51,874 nucleotides of DNA, taken from positions 1 through 51,874 of the forward strand of contig CALGOB010000153.1 of NCBI GenBank assembly GCA_937958005.1, in the 5' to 3' direction. The first letter of the stretch is position 1. Each line of letters starts with the position of its first letter. A model generated the notes under the pieces. It was not told the origin of the DNA and did not search any database. It saw only the letters and a list, made by a program, of their open reading frames with translations. Positions 42,953-51,856 of the stretch are shown here, one piece after another. This DNA is from an uncultured Cyclobacteriaceae bacterium. Lineage in GTDB: Bacteria; Bacteroidota; Bacteroidia; Cytophagales; Cyclobacteriaceae. A program made the translations under genes and the position numbers.

Positions 42953-43957
42953 TTACTCAACTAGAATTGCACTTTTAATTCCGTCACTTGTATATGTTTT
43001 CAGGTTCCCTAACTCATCTGCATAAATAAAATGGCCTTCCAGCTCACGGTTTGCTTCTAAAATTCCCTTTGCTTTTTCCAAGCCTAAAACCATGAAAGCA
43101 GTAGCATAGGCATCCGCAGTCATACAATGATCAGCAAACACTGATACACTTAATAAAGAATGTTGTACAGGATATCCTGTAAAAGGGCTTATCGTATGTC
43201 CATATTTCTTGCCATCAACTTCATAAAAATTCCGATAGTTTCCAGAAGTAGCGACTGCTTTATTCCTGATCGTAGCGATAGCCGCTCTTTGTTTAGTAGG
43301 ATCTTCCTCCACTCTAGGGTCAAAAATCCCTATTTGCCAAGTCTGATCAGACGGATTAACTCCTTTGCAGATTACTTCTCCCCCTATCTCCACAAAGTAG
43401 TTGTCTACTCCTTTCCTTTCAAGAAAAGTAGCGACTAAATCTACAGCATACCCTTTAGCAATAGCACTGAAACTCAGGTTTATTTCCTGTTGCGAATGCG
43501 CAGAATCTGTATCGAACTTAAGCTTATTAAACCCTACATTCTTCATGGCATTCATTATAGTCAAACTATCTGGTACTTCTTGTTTTTCACCTGGGCCAAA
43601 TCCCCATAGGTTTACTAAAGGCCCTACAGTTGGGTCATAGGCACCGGAAGTAATTTGATAAATTTCCTGACTGGTCTTTAAAACAGGATAAAAAAAAGGA
43701 GATCTATAAATTAGCTTCCCAGTATTATTAAAATCTGAGATTTCAGAATCTTTAACATAGGTTGATAAAGATTGATTGAATGTTTTTAACAGTGAATCTA
43801 TACCTAACTGATGGTTGCGTTGTTCATTGTCTAAATAAGTAATGCTATAATGGATAACACCCATTGTAATGCCCGTAACTTTAAGGTAAGATGGTTTTTC
43901 TTCTACCTGGGTACATGCCCCCAATAAAAAAAATAAAATTATACTCAAGTACCTCAT
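42953..43957 (-). CDS. apbE: FAD:protein FMN transferase ApbE
   Basis: 334 residues. Lipoprotein signal with Cys15 (FLLGACTQ). ApbE blocks: the GITMGVIHYSITY start strand, LSTYVKDSEISDFNN (about 75-89), SAIAKGYAVDLVA (flavin-binding helix), GGEVICKG, the HTISPFTGYPVQH motif (about 266-278), and DAYATAFMVLG (DxxxTA, Mg2+ binding). It attaches FMN covalently to Thr/Ser of periplasmic electron-transfer proteins such as the NQR/RNF complexes. Targets are not in the window. Confidence 0.95.
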   Translation of the reverse strand: MRYLSIILFFLLGACTQVEEKPSYLKVTGITMGVIHYSITYLDNEQRNHQLGIDSLLKTFNQSLSTYVKDSEISDFNNTGKLIYRSPFFYPVLKTSQEIYQITSGAYDPTVGPLVNLWGFGPGEKQEVPDSLTIMNAMKNVGFNKLKFDTDSAHSQQEINLSFSAIAKGYAVDLVATFLERKGVDNYFVEIGGEVICKGVNPSDQTWQIGIFDPRVEEDPTKQRAAIATIRNKAVATSGNYRNFYEVDGKKYGHTISPFTGYPVQHSLLSVSVFADHCMTADAYATAFMVLGLEKAKGILEANRELEGHFIYADELGNLKTYTSDGIKSAILVE

Positions 43958-44272
43958 CTAATTTCAGCATTAATTTTGAGCGAAAATAAGTTATAATCCC
44001 TTTGAAACATAAGAATTTAAACACCATTATATCAAGTTCTTAAATTTTTCAGTGTACCTGTCAGATTAGCCTATTTCATGAAAGGTAAGGAATACTTATA
44101 TTCAGCGATTTTGGCTTTCTAATTTTTTGGTGTAAAACAAGAAGCTCAAACCACTTCATCGTTTATATTTGTAATTACCTTTAAAGCAGTAGAACAATTT
44201 CCCATCTTAATTGGGATCAGTAAACTGTTAACAAAAGATAATGGCACTATGCTTTTTCTAAAATAAACATTC
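43958..44272. other. Divergent gap between apbE and ruvB
   Basis: About 315 bases. TATATTTG at 44164-44171 fits TAnnTTTG on the plus strand, about 100 bases before ruvB, but no TTG at the usual spacing. Nothing else stands out. Confidence 0.4.
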
Positions 44273-45301
44273 ATGCGAGAGGACTATCTTTCAGGCGACG
44301 ATGATCAACTAAGTTCTTCAGAGAAAGAACTAGAAAAGGCTTTAAGGCCTCTAAGTTTTGATGACTTTGCTGGTCAAGACAAAGTAGTTGACAACATTAA
44401 AATATTTGTTGCAGCGGCTAAACAAAGAAATGAGCCACTAGATCATGTCCTTTTACATGGCCCTCCGGGTCTTGGAAAAACTACCCTCTCACACATTATT
44501 GCCAATGAGTTAGAAACCAACCTAAAACTCACTTCAGGACCAGTTCTAGATAAAGCTTCTGAATTAGCTGGTTTATTGACCAACCTAGAAGAGAATGATG
44601 TTTTATTTATTGATGAAATTCATCGGTTAAACCCTGTAGTGGAAGAATATTTGTATTCTGCTATGGAGGATTTTCGCATAGATATTATGCTAGATTCTGG
44701 CCCTAATGCACGAACTGTCCAAATAGGCTTAAATCCTTTCACTTTGATTGGAGCTACCACCAGAAGTGGTCTACTTACTTCTCCACTTCGTGCACGTTTT
44801 GGAATCAATTCGAGGCTGGAATATTATGACGCCAAGCTACTTTCTTCTATTATTAAAAGGTCTTCGGCTCTGTTAAGTACTCCTATTCACGAAGACGCTG
44901 CTTTTGAAATCGCAAGAAGAAGTAGAGGAACACCCAGAATTGGCAATAACCTTTTGAGAAGAACAAGGGATTTTGCACAGATCAAAGGGAATGGAACCAT
45001 CACTATGGAAATAGCGCAGATTGCTTTAACTGCATTGGATGTAGATGCAAATGGTTTAGATGATATGGATAATAGAATTTTATCTACCATTATCAATAAA
45101 TTTAAAGGAGGGCCTGTAGGAATTAGTACAATAGCTACAGCATGTAGTGAGGAATCTGAAACAATTGAAGAGGTCTATGAGCCTTTCCTAATCAAAGAAG
45201 GATATATCAAAAGGACTAGCAGAGGGCGTGAAGCAACAGAATTAGCTTACAAGCATTTAAAAATAGTTCCGCCTGGCCGTACGCAAGGGTTATTCGAATG
45301 A
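44273..45301 (+). CDS. ruvB: Holliday junction branch-migration ATPase RuvB
   Basis: 342 residues. RuvB signature [18 protein letters not shown] (25-42), Walker A GPPGLGKT (63-70), Walker [10 protein letters not shown] (111-119), the RuvA-contacting beta hairpin region, arginine-finger segment [18 protein letters not shown], and the C-terminal winged helix with [10 protein letters not shown]. Motor of the RuvAB complex in recombinational repair. No ruvA or ruvC adjacent. It precedes the family B copy at 45477 by about 175 bases. Confidence 0.97.
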   Translation: MREDYLSGDDDQLSSSEKELEKALRPLSFDDFAGQDKVVDNIKIFVAAAKQRNEPLDHVLLHGPPGLGKTTLSHIIANELETNLKLTSGPVLDKASELAGLLTNLEENDVLFIDEIHRLNPVVEEYLYSAMEDFRIDIMLDSGPNARTVQIGLNPFTLIGATTRSGLLTSPLRARFGINSRLEYYDAKLLSSIIKRSSALLSTPIHEDAAFEIARRSRGTPRIGNNLLRRTRDFAQIKGNGTITMEIAQIALTALDVDANGLDDMDNRILSTIINKFKGGPVGISTIATACSEESETIEEVYEPFLIKEGYIKRTSRGREATELAYKHLKIVPPGRTQGLFE

Positions 45302-45476
45302 AGCTCATTCACTCTTAACCTTCTAAATGTAGTTTCTTAACCCGAATTCAGGTCCTCAATAAAAATGTTGGATTTTTGGGTATCATTTGCAAAAAAAATA
45401 CCCGTTAGAAGGTCAAGCTAAAATGAACTATTTTTTTCTTTACTTTTATCCACCTTCAGAAAGTATGTTTATTTAA
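45302..45476. other. Gap between ruvB and family B copy
   Basis: Contains an AACCCGAAT fragment near 45339 and an imperfect TTAACCTTCTAA / TTAGAAGGT inverted pair (about 45315 and 45405). I looked for the missing signal peptide of the imelysin gene here and did not find it in any frame. Confidence 0.45.
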
Positions 45477-45654
45477 ACCCGAATGATACATTAGACTTTT
45501 AAGAGAAAATCATAAATGGCTGTTAGATAGCTGCTTAAATTCTGATTCGCAACGCAGACATAGTCTGCATTATGGTGAGTAGGAAACTAGGGTTTAAGTG
45601 GCTAAATGACTGTTAGTTATGGTTTGCATCAAATTTCTATTGCATCATTCGGGT
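45477..45654 (+). mobile_element. Family B MITE-like element at imelysin 5' end
   Basis: 178 bases, ACCCGAATGATACATTAGAC to TTGCATCATTCGGGT, very similar to 28310-28487. Flanks TTTAA and TAAAT. It ends 3 bases before the imelysin reading frame opens. Confidence 0.88.
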
Positions 45655-45657
45655 TAA

Positions 45658-46611
45658 ATTATCCCTTCGTATATCAATTTTGCTAATTCAACAAGCGACT
45701 TAGTAGAAAAAGCAATAGCACTTGACCCTAATGAAGTAGAATCATTAGACGCTTTAAGATCTTCTTGGTTTAATACTAAAATGAGTTGGTCTAAGGTGGA
45801 GTCTTTTAATATTGGACCAGTTGATCAGCTAAGGCTCAATTCTCAAGTGAATACTTTTCCTCTCAATAATTTTGGCTTAGAAAACTTTATAAATAGTAGA
45901 AACAATATTGTATCAAATGACCTATTAGCTTTACCTGCAAATCAAGTAGGCCTACCTGCTTTAGAATACCTACTTTTTGAGCCAGAAGCACAAGAAAAAC
46001 TAATGGCAAACCCAGTGAGAATAGAAATGATTTTAGCCTTAGCGCAGAGACAAAATGACATAGCAAATACCATTGTAAACCAGTGGCAATCAAATTATAG
46101 AACAGCTTTTGTTAGTGCTACAGGTAAAGATGTAGGTGGGTCAGTGACCGTGTTAGTAAATGCCATGTTACAATTTTCAGAATCTGCTAGAACTTTTAAA
46201 ATTGCAACCCCTTTAGGATTTACTACTGATGGCACGATACGCCCAGATCTAGTAGAAACACCTTATAGAAATATTTCTAAAGAGTTATTGATCGAGAATC
46301 TTGCTGCTATACAAGAAATTTTTAATGGAAACGGAACAGTGGGTGATTCTAACGGCTTCGATGATTATTTAGATGAATTGAATATCAGAGATGATGATGA
46401 ACTACTATCAACAGCAATAAACAATCAGTTTACCATAACAATGGCTTCTATTAATAACATACCAGGTACCTTACAGGAAGCCCTGACTACAAATCCCATG
46501 GAAATAAATTTTGCTCTATCGGAGTGGCAGAGACTCGTAGTGTTACTAAAAACAGACATGACTTCTCAATTAGGGTTAATTGTAACTTTTGGTGATAATG
46601 ATGGTGATTAA
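45658..46611 (+). pseudogene. 5'-truncated imelysin family (peptidase M75-like) gene
   Basis: The frame is open from 45658, right after the family B end, for 317 codons. Its first Met is at 45781, yet the 41 codons before it (IIPSYINFANSTSDLVEKAI and SSWFNTKMSWSKVESFNIGP) are clearly imelysin sequence, so the true start and signal peptide are gone. The middle includes GLPALEYLLFEPEAQEK, the position of the imelysin GxHxxE-like motif with His already replaced as in imelysin-like proteins. Imelysins are iron-linked periplasmic or surface lipoproteins. Without a signal peptide it is probably non-functional. A terminator follows. Confidence 0.8.
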
Positions 46612-46656
46612 GGATTCTTTGAAATAGATTCTTTAAAAGAAAATCCTATTTAAGGC

Positions 46657-46689
46657 ATAAAAACCTGACTACAGTGTCAGTTTTTTATG
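46657..46689 (+). terminator. Terminator after the imelysin remnant
   Basis: ATAAAAACCTGAC / GTCAGTTTTTTAT hairpin with flanking A and T runs. Confidence 0.75.
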
Positions 46690-46746
46690 GTTAAACTACT
46701 CTTATAATGCCAATTTAGATTTATAAGGTCGCATATCTATTAGCAA

Positions 46747-46844
46747 ATTTAATCCCTAAGGGATATTAATTCCCCGACTCTTGAGTCGATCATTAAATTA
46801 TTGCCCATAGATACCCCGTACCCTTGGGTCGGGGTTGGTTCATT
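46747..46844 (+). repeat. Family A repeat, main subtype
   Basis: Full copy, TTTAATCCCTAAGGGAT to GGGTTGGTTCATT, about 135 bases after the imelysin frame ends. A lone TAATGCCAATTTAGAT arm (46705-46720), like the ends of 47165-47296, precedes it. Confidence 0.92.
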
Positions 46845-47425
46845 ATTTACATACGTTAAAAATACTCACCATAGCGATGCTGTGCTTGCGTCTTTTGTCC
46901 CAAGGGCAACCGCTTTGTCAAAATCAAATTTACTGAAATATCTTATGCGCCCTTAAACATAAATTGGTGTTAAACACTTATCTGCTTGTATTTCAGATGT
47001 TTGGCTTTAGGCATTTTGTGAAGTTCACAACAGAGTTAACTCATTACATAAACTGAACCATTTATAGTCAAATCAAAATAGTTAAAAATTTTTCTCAGAA
47101 TTGTGTTCATAATTTTCTCACTTCGAGGATTACTATGTACAATCTATTTGATTTTATTGATTGACTAATACCAATTTAGGTATAAAAGAACGTATTAGAT
47201 TTTGTAGGTAATTTTTTATTGAAGAAGGCTTTTTAATGCGATGCAATGAAAAATCAGCAGGAAGATAAACGGTGCTCTATATCTAAATTGGCATAAATAG
47301 GCCTTTAAAATTAAGTGATGCTAATTCTTTTAAACATTTTTAGCATTCTTAAAAAGCATAGACATAAGCTGTAAGTGTCTCTAAATGTTTACAGTATGAA
47401 AACTAATTTTATTAAAAACAAAACG
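46845..47425. other. Gene-free stretch before the double-glycine peptide gene
   Basis: About 580 bases. The identified content is the inverted-repeat element at 47165-47296. The remainder is AT-rich with no supported gene. Confidence 0.45.
47165..47296. repeat. Short element with terminal inverted repeats
   Basis: Left arm TAATACCAATTTAGGTATA (47165-47183), right arm TATATCTAAATTGGCATAA (47278-47296), mismatching at two positions. The interior (CAGCAGGAAGATAAACGG) shares a stretch with the end of family C copy 3. A partial arm also lies at 46705. MITE-like. Confidence 0.55.
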
Positions 47426-47650
47426 ATGTTAAAAAACATTTTAAAAGTAAACGGGGTTACAGAACTAGATAAGAATACACAAAAATTCATTAACGGTGGA
47501 CAAGGGAATTGTTTTGTACAATGCAACAGTGGTGCAAGAATTGGGAACGCGCCAAATAGTAGCGATGAAGTAGCAGATCACGCATGTCAAAATCAAGGTG
47601 GAGCAACCTTTACAATTTGCGTTGGAGAAGAGCAGCCTTGGATTCGTTAG
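47426..47650 (+). CDS. Double-glycine leader peptide, bacteriocin-like
   Basis: 74 residues from the ATG at 47426; two upstream in-frame Met codons (47375, 47396) add a non-conserved extension. The leader MLKNILKVNGVTELDKNTQK then FINGG ends in a double glycine (24-25) of the type cleaved by C39-peptidase ABC transporters. The core has Cys29, Cys33, Cys54, Cys65 and is Asn/Gly-rich. In Bacteroidota such leaders mark bacteriocin-like or signalling peptides. No transporter or immunity gene adjacent. A perfect terminator follows. Confidence 0.75.
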   Translation: MLKNILKVNGVTELDKNTQKFINGGQGNCFVQCNSGARIGNAPNSSDEVADHACQNQGGATFTICVGEEQPWIR

Positions 47651-47663
47651 AAAATATTAATCT

Positions 47664-47698
47664 ATAATGGAAGGCGCTTATAAAGCGCCTTCCATTAT
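47664..47698. terminator. Perfect 16-bp terminator
   Basis: ATAATGGAAGGCGCTT / AAGCGCCTTCCATTAT with a 3-base loop, followed by T-rich sequence. It lies 13 bases after the double-glycine peptide gene. Confidence 0.93.
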
Positions 47699-47955
47699 TT
47701 TAACTATGTAGCACCAATGTCATCTCAGTCTAAGCTTTTTTCAAATAGACCCCATTTAGTTTTAAACCTTTTTGGTAATAGGGTTATTCTGTTATAAAAC
47801 AAAAGAATTTGATTTTATATGACTCTAAAGCAATTTAAAAAACTTTCATCTTACCCACTCTAAATAGGTAGATACCATCATTTTAACCCAGATCCACACA
47901 AAACAATTAGGGAAATATCACTAATGATAGTGACCATTACCACTACCTTTCGCGA

Positions 47956-47986
47956 TTGACAGCCTATCATTTCATATATACCTTTG
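47956..47986 (+). promoter_or_regulatory. Promoter of heme receptor operon
   Basis: TTG at 47956-47958 in the context GCGATTGACA, 20 nt, then TACCTTTG at 47979-47986. Same context and spacing as the DUF6607 promoter at 5511-5541. Confidence 0.75.
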
Positions 47987-47987
47987 C

Positions 47988-48012
47988 CTTATATAGAATT
48001 ATTCTAAATAAG
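47988..48012. promoter_or_regulatory. Iron-box-like operator of heme receptor operon
   Basis: Arms CTTATATAGAA and TTCTAAATAAG around TTA (11-3-11, one mismatch). It sits between the -7 element and the ATG at 48014, nearly identical to the dyad at 5544-5566. A Fur-family repressor is the likely binder (inference). Confidence 0.7.
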
Positions 48013-48013
48013 G

Positions 48014-50383
48014 ATGAAGAAATCACTCAAACCTATAAAAAGTTGTGTTAAAGGTCAACAAGTACATTTTAACACAAAAATCGGATTCTTACTTATAACA
48101 TTATTGTTAACAAGGCTTCATTCTGTTTCAGCACAAACTTATATTTTCATTCTAGATGAAGTAAGTAAAAAGCCTATAGAAGGAGTAATTGTTTCTGGAA
48201 CAGGAAATAACACAGGTGAAGTTTTCAATAACATCACTGATTCTGAAGGTAAAGTGGTCATTATTGGACTATCTTTTCCACTGACTATATCCACCAGTCA
48301 CCTTGTTTATGAAACAAGTACTACAAGTATAAAAAAAGCAGGGCTTCACTCCGTTCAACTCAAGAAAGCCTCTATCCAATTAGATCAATTTATAGTTACT
48401 GGCCAACATGAACCTCAATCCATTGATGAGGCAGTCTATAATGTTCAGGTAATTGACAAACAACAGATTGCAGATCAGGGAGCGATTGATTTAACAGATG
48501 TATTAAACAATCAAATCAATATTACTTTAACTCCAGACAAGCAAAGCGGACGTACTACTATCTCACTTCTTGGATTGGGAGCTGAATATGTAAAGATTTT
48601 ATTAGATGGGATTCCATTTGTAAGTACGGAAGGAAATGGAAATAATGTAGACATTACCCAAATCAATTTAAATACCATAGAAAGAGTAGAAATAGTAGAA
48701 GGACCAATGGCTGTTAATTATGGATCTAATGCAGCAGCAGGTGTTATTAACTTGATTAGCAAAAAAACTGCTGAAAAATCCATTAGTATTCAAGAGGAGA
48801 CTGTAGGTCCAGAATACGGATTAGAACGTGGGCGACACATACAAAGTATCAATCTAGGTCATTATTTGACCGATCAATTATTAGTACGTTTAGATTTTAG
48901 GAGAAACGATTTCAGGGGGTTACAAGGAGAGTTTGAGGGAAGAGACCATTTACTTGATGACAATAGAAGGGGGTTTGATTGGAGGCCTAAAAGGCAATAT
49001 TCAGGCGGGATATATAGTGCTTATAATTTTAAAAACACAAAGCTTTCTTACAGGTATTCCTATTTCCAGCAGCGTTTGGATGTATTTTCCCCTCAGGTAT
49101 TTCTGGATTTGCATGTTCCTACTCAGACAACAAACCCTTTTGCGTTTGACCAAGAAAACAAAACAAAAAGATTTCTACATCAGCTGAATGTATCAAGTGC
49201 ATTTGGACGGATAAAATATCATATTGTATCGGCCTATACAGGAGTAGAGTTGTTTAATCAGACTTTCAGAAGAAGGTTAAGAACCAGCGTTATTCAAGAA
49301 GTTCTAGACGAAAGCAACAGTTACTTAAACTCATTTACAAGTAGAGGAAATTTCACGAATTTTTTACCTCATCCTAACCTTAGTTTAGAAATTGGTTATG
49401 AATATACTTTTGAAGGCTTAAAACAAAATTTTTTATCACAAGAAGATGAAATACAAGTAACTGAAACGGTTAAGACTTTGGATAATTATGCCCTTTTCTC
49501 CAGCTTGGAGTGGGAGCTGACGGACAGGTGGAATATAAGACCCGGTATAAGGTATATTTACAATTCCCAGTACAAAGCTCCTCTTACTTATTCCATAAAC
49601 ACGAAGTATAAACTAGCCCATAATTTTGACATCAGAGCCTCCGTTGGCAGGTCTTACAGGACTCCTAACTTAACTGAGTTGTTTTTATATTTTGTAGACG
49701 CCAACCATGATGTTACAGGAAATGAAAATCTACTGCCTGAGGATATATTTGGTACGTTTATAGCAATAAAAAAGAAAATAAAACTCAATGGGTTTGATTT
49801 GAACAATTCTTTAACTGTATACTATAATGATGTTTCTAATAGAATATCTTTGGCCGTTATAAACAATGAGCCCCTCCAGTTTCAATATATTAATATAGAT
49901 GAGTTTAAATCCAAAGGGTTAAGATTTAACCATACACTATTGTTTAAAAAGTGGACAGTCAATTCGGGCTTCTCATACAATGGTAGAAGAAGAAGCATTA
50001 CTAATGTAACTCAAGGGGCAGATGCATTCTTATTTTCTTCAGAATTTAATTTCAACGCAACCTATCACTTAGTAAAAGACCAATTAAAACTTGCACTCTT
50101 TTATAAAAGAACCGGTCGAGACGAACAGTTTAGGGTAGATGATGCTGCACCTGAAGGATTTGTAAAGGGTAGGATAGAGGCTTTTAACCAACTAGATTTC
50201 ACTAGTACCCTACAGTTTTCCAATAGAATTCAATTGACCACAGGTATCAGAAATATTTTTAATGTAACTGATGTGAACTCTTCAGTACAATCAGCTGGTG
50301 CTCATACTCCAGCCCCTACTACAATTGGGCGCTCTTATGGAAGATCTTATTTTCTACGAGCTAATTACACATTTAACAGATAA
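48014..50383 (+). CDS. TonB-dependent receptor, probably heme/iron
   Basis: 789 residues. Signal segment FLLITLLLTRLHSVSAQ (25-41), carboxypeptidase-regulatory-like domain (42-117), TonB box QFIVTGQ (125-131), plug (about 133-245: ADQGAIDLTDVLNNQINITL, the EIVEGPMAVNYGSNAAAGVI signature), then a barrel ending FLRANYTFNR. The plug is of the HmuR/BtuB type. Starting at the ATG at 48014 gives a longer basic N-region before the signal, so the true N-terminus might be slightly later. It is followed after 27 bases by an HmuY-like lipoprotein gene, the classic heme-uptake pair, and preceded by an iron-box-like operator. Confidence 0.9.
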   Translation: MKKSLKPIKSCVKGQQVHFNTKIGFLLITLLLTRLHSVSAQTYIFILDEVSKKPIEGVIVSGTGNNTGEVFNNITDSEGKVVIIGLSFPLTISTSHLVYETSTTSIKKAGLHSVQLKKASIQLDQFIVTGQHEPQSIDEAVYNVQVIDKQQIADQGAIDLTDVLNNQINITLTPDKQSGRTTISLLGLGAEYVKILLDGIPFVSTEGNGNNVDITQINLNTIERVEIVEGPMAVNYGSNAAAGVINLISKKTAEKSISIQEETVGPEYGLERGRHIQSINLGHYLTDQLLVRLDFRRNDFRGLQGEFEGRDHLLDDNRRGFDWRPKRQYSGGIYSAYNFKNTKLSYRYSYFQQRLDVFSPQVFLDLHVPTQTTNPFAFDQENKTKRFLHQLNVSSAFGRIKYHIVSAYTGVELFNQTFRRRLRTSVIQEVLDESNSYLNSFTSRGNFTNFLPHPNLSLEIGYEYTFEGLKQNFLSQEDEIQVTETVKTLDNYALFSSLEWELTDRWNIRPGIRYIYNSQYKAPLTYSINTKYKLAHNFDIRASVGRSYRTPNLTELFLYFVDANHDVTGNENLLPEDIFGTFIAIKKKIKLNGFDLNNSLTVYYNDVSNRISLAVINNEPLQFQYINIDEFKSKGLRFNHTLLFKKWTVNSGFSYNGRRRSITNVTQGADAFLFSSEFNFNATYHLVKDQLKLALFYKRTGRDEQFRVDDAAPEGFVKGRIEAFNQLDFTSTLQFSNRIQLTTGIRNIFNVTDVNSSVQSAGAHTPAPTTIGRSYGRSYFLRANYTFNR

Positions 50384-50410
50384 CATTTTACAATTTTAAA
50401 ATAAATTAGG

Positions 50411-51856
50411 ATGAATTTGATTTCAAGTAAATTAATACTACTTGCCACTATATTATGCTCTTTATTACTGATGTCTTCCTGTAATGACAATGAAGATGAT
50501 CCAATAGAAAGCCTTAGTGTTGCTTTTGAGTCTACATCAGTAGGAATAGATGAAAGTAGTAACAGTGTAAACGCAATAGTTGCTTTTACAAGAGCTACTA
50601 TAAACAATAGTCAATTCACCATTTCATTAAGTGAAAACGGTGTTGTTTATGGCGAAGATTATACCACAACTCCTGCAGCGGTAAATGGTGTTTTGTTTTT
50701 AGACATACCGGCTGGAGCTACTAATGCTGTCGTTGTGATAAACAGCACTGCAGAAGCAATAGATGATGGTAATAATCTCGTATTAACCATTACCGATATC
50801 TCAGGAGAAACTGATGCACAAGTGACAGGTAATAGCAATATAACTATAAATTTCTCAGCGATAGCTTCTAGTGGGTCTAGTATGGTTGCTGGAATAGGCG
50901 GACCAACTGAACCTAATCAAGTTTTTGTGGACTTTAGTTTAAACAGTCAGTCAATTGCCGAAAGGACTTCTTGGGATTTAGGTTTTTTTACAGGGAATGA
51001 AGACAAGGTAATTGTGAATTACTCTACTTACCTCATGGTAAAAGCTTTAGATGAAATTGATCTTAACGCAATTACTGCTATGGATACTGTTGGTTTAAGT
51101 AATCAAATGAGAATAGGTACCGCAGGTGCTCATGTATTTATAGATAGCCCAAATGGTAGCCTGGCGGAATTGGCGATTCAGGACATCTCAGCTATAGATG
51201 AAGAAAATCCAGTATACATTGTCAATAGAGGCAGCGGGCCTGGTGCTGGAGAAATTCAATTAGGTTCTGTGAATGTGGGCAGTAACCCTCTGGGTTGGAA
51301 AAAAATGAGAATTCTAAAGAGAGGGGAAAACTACTTAATTCAACATGCAGATATTAATGATGGTTCTTTTAGTGAGACCATCATTAGTAAAGATATAAAC
51401 TTCAACTTCAGTTATTTTAATTTTGACGAAAGTAATGCTGTCAATGTTGAACCCTCGTTGGACAAGTGGGATATTGTATTTAGTGTCTCTTCAAATGTCA
51501 TAGACTTTGGGGCAGGTTTAGGAGCGTATGGTTTTAGTGATTTCGTAAGATCAAACAGACAGGGAGGAGTAACAGTTGCTAGGGTAGATCTTGAAACTGA
51601 TGAAAATGGTACTATACTACCTGGCCAAACAACTTATGACGATTTTGAAAATTCTGATTTATCTAACGTTTCATTTTTAGAGAGTGCTAATCTAATAGGA
51701 TCAAGTTGGAGATCTGTATTTTCAAGGACAGCCAATAATTCTAGATTTTATCTAGTACGGGATATTGAAGGAAATACTTATAAGGTTCAATTTCTAGGGT
51801 TATTGAATGAAAGAGGTGAAAGAGGACATAGCTCCTTTAGGTATGAATTATTATAA
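50411..51856 (+). CDS. HmuY-like heme-binding lipoprotein with N-terminal Calx-beta-like domain
   Basis: 481 residues. Lipoprotein signal with Cys24 (LLLMSSCNDNED). About 35-145 looks like a Calx-beta-type domain (STSVGIDESSNSVNAIVAFT, then SLSENGVVYGEDYTTTPAAV). About 155-480 is HmuY-like: VFVDFSLNSQSIAERTSWDL and GFFTGNEDKVIVNYSTY are the start blocks. HmuY proteins capture heme outside the cell and pass it to the TonB receptor; the heme-ligating residues cannot be confirmed by eye. Encoded 27 bases after the receptor and presumably co-transcribed under the iron-box operator. Longer than classical HmuY because of the N-terminal domain. Confidence 0.8.
   Translation: MNLISSKLILLATILCSLLLMSSCNDNEDDPIESLSVAFESTSVGIDESSNSVNAIVAFTRATINNSQFTISLSENGVVYGEDYTTTPAAVNGVLFLDIPAGATNAVVVINSTAEAIDDGNNLVLTITDISGETDAQVTGNSNITINFSAIASSGSSMVAGIGGPTEPNQVFVDFSLNSQSIAERTSWDLGFFTGNEDKVIVNYSTYLMVKALDEIDLNAITAMDTVGLSNQMRIGTAGAHVFIDSPNGSLAELAIQDISAIDEENPVYIVNRGSGPGAGEIQLGSVNVGSNPLGWKKMRILKRGENYLIQHADINDGSFSETIISKDINFNFSYFNFDESNAVNVEPSLDKWDIVFSVSSNVIDFGAGLGAYGFSDFVRSNRQGGVTVARVDLETDENGTILPGQTTYDDFENSDLSNVSFLESANLIGSSWRSVFSRTANNSRFYLVRDIEGNTYKVQFLGLLNERGERGHSSFRYELL

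Noticed and set aside
45315-45420. Missing imelysin signal peptide upstream of the family B copy
   Set aside because: No frame in this stretch encodes a signal peptide or lipobox that joins the imelysin frame.
2526-46844. Family A repeats as a CRISPR array
   Set aside because: Copies are kilobases apart, in both orientations, with no spacers and no cas genes.
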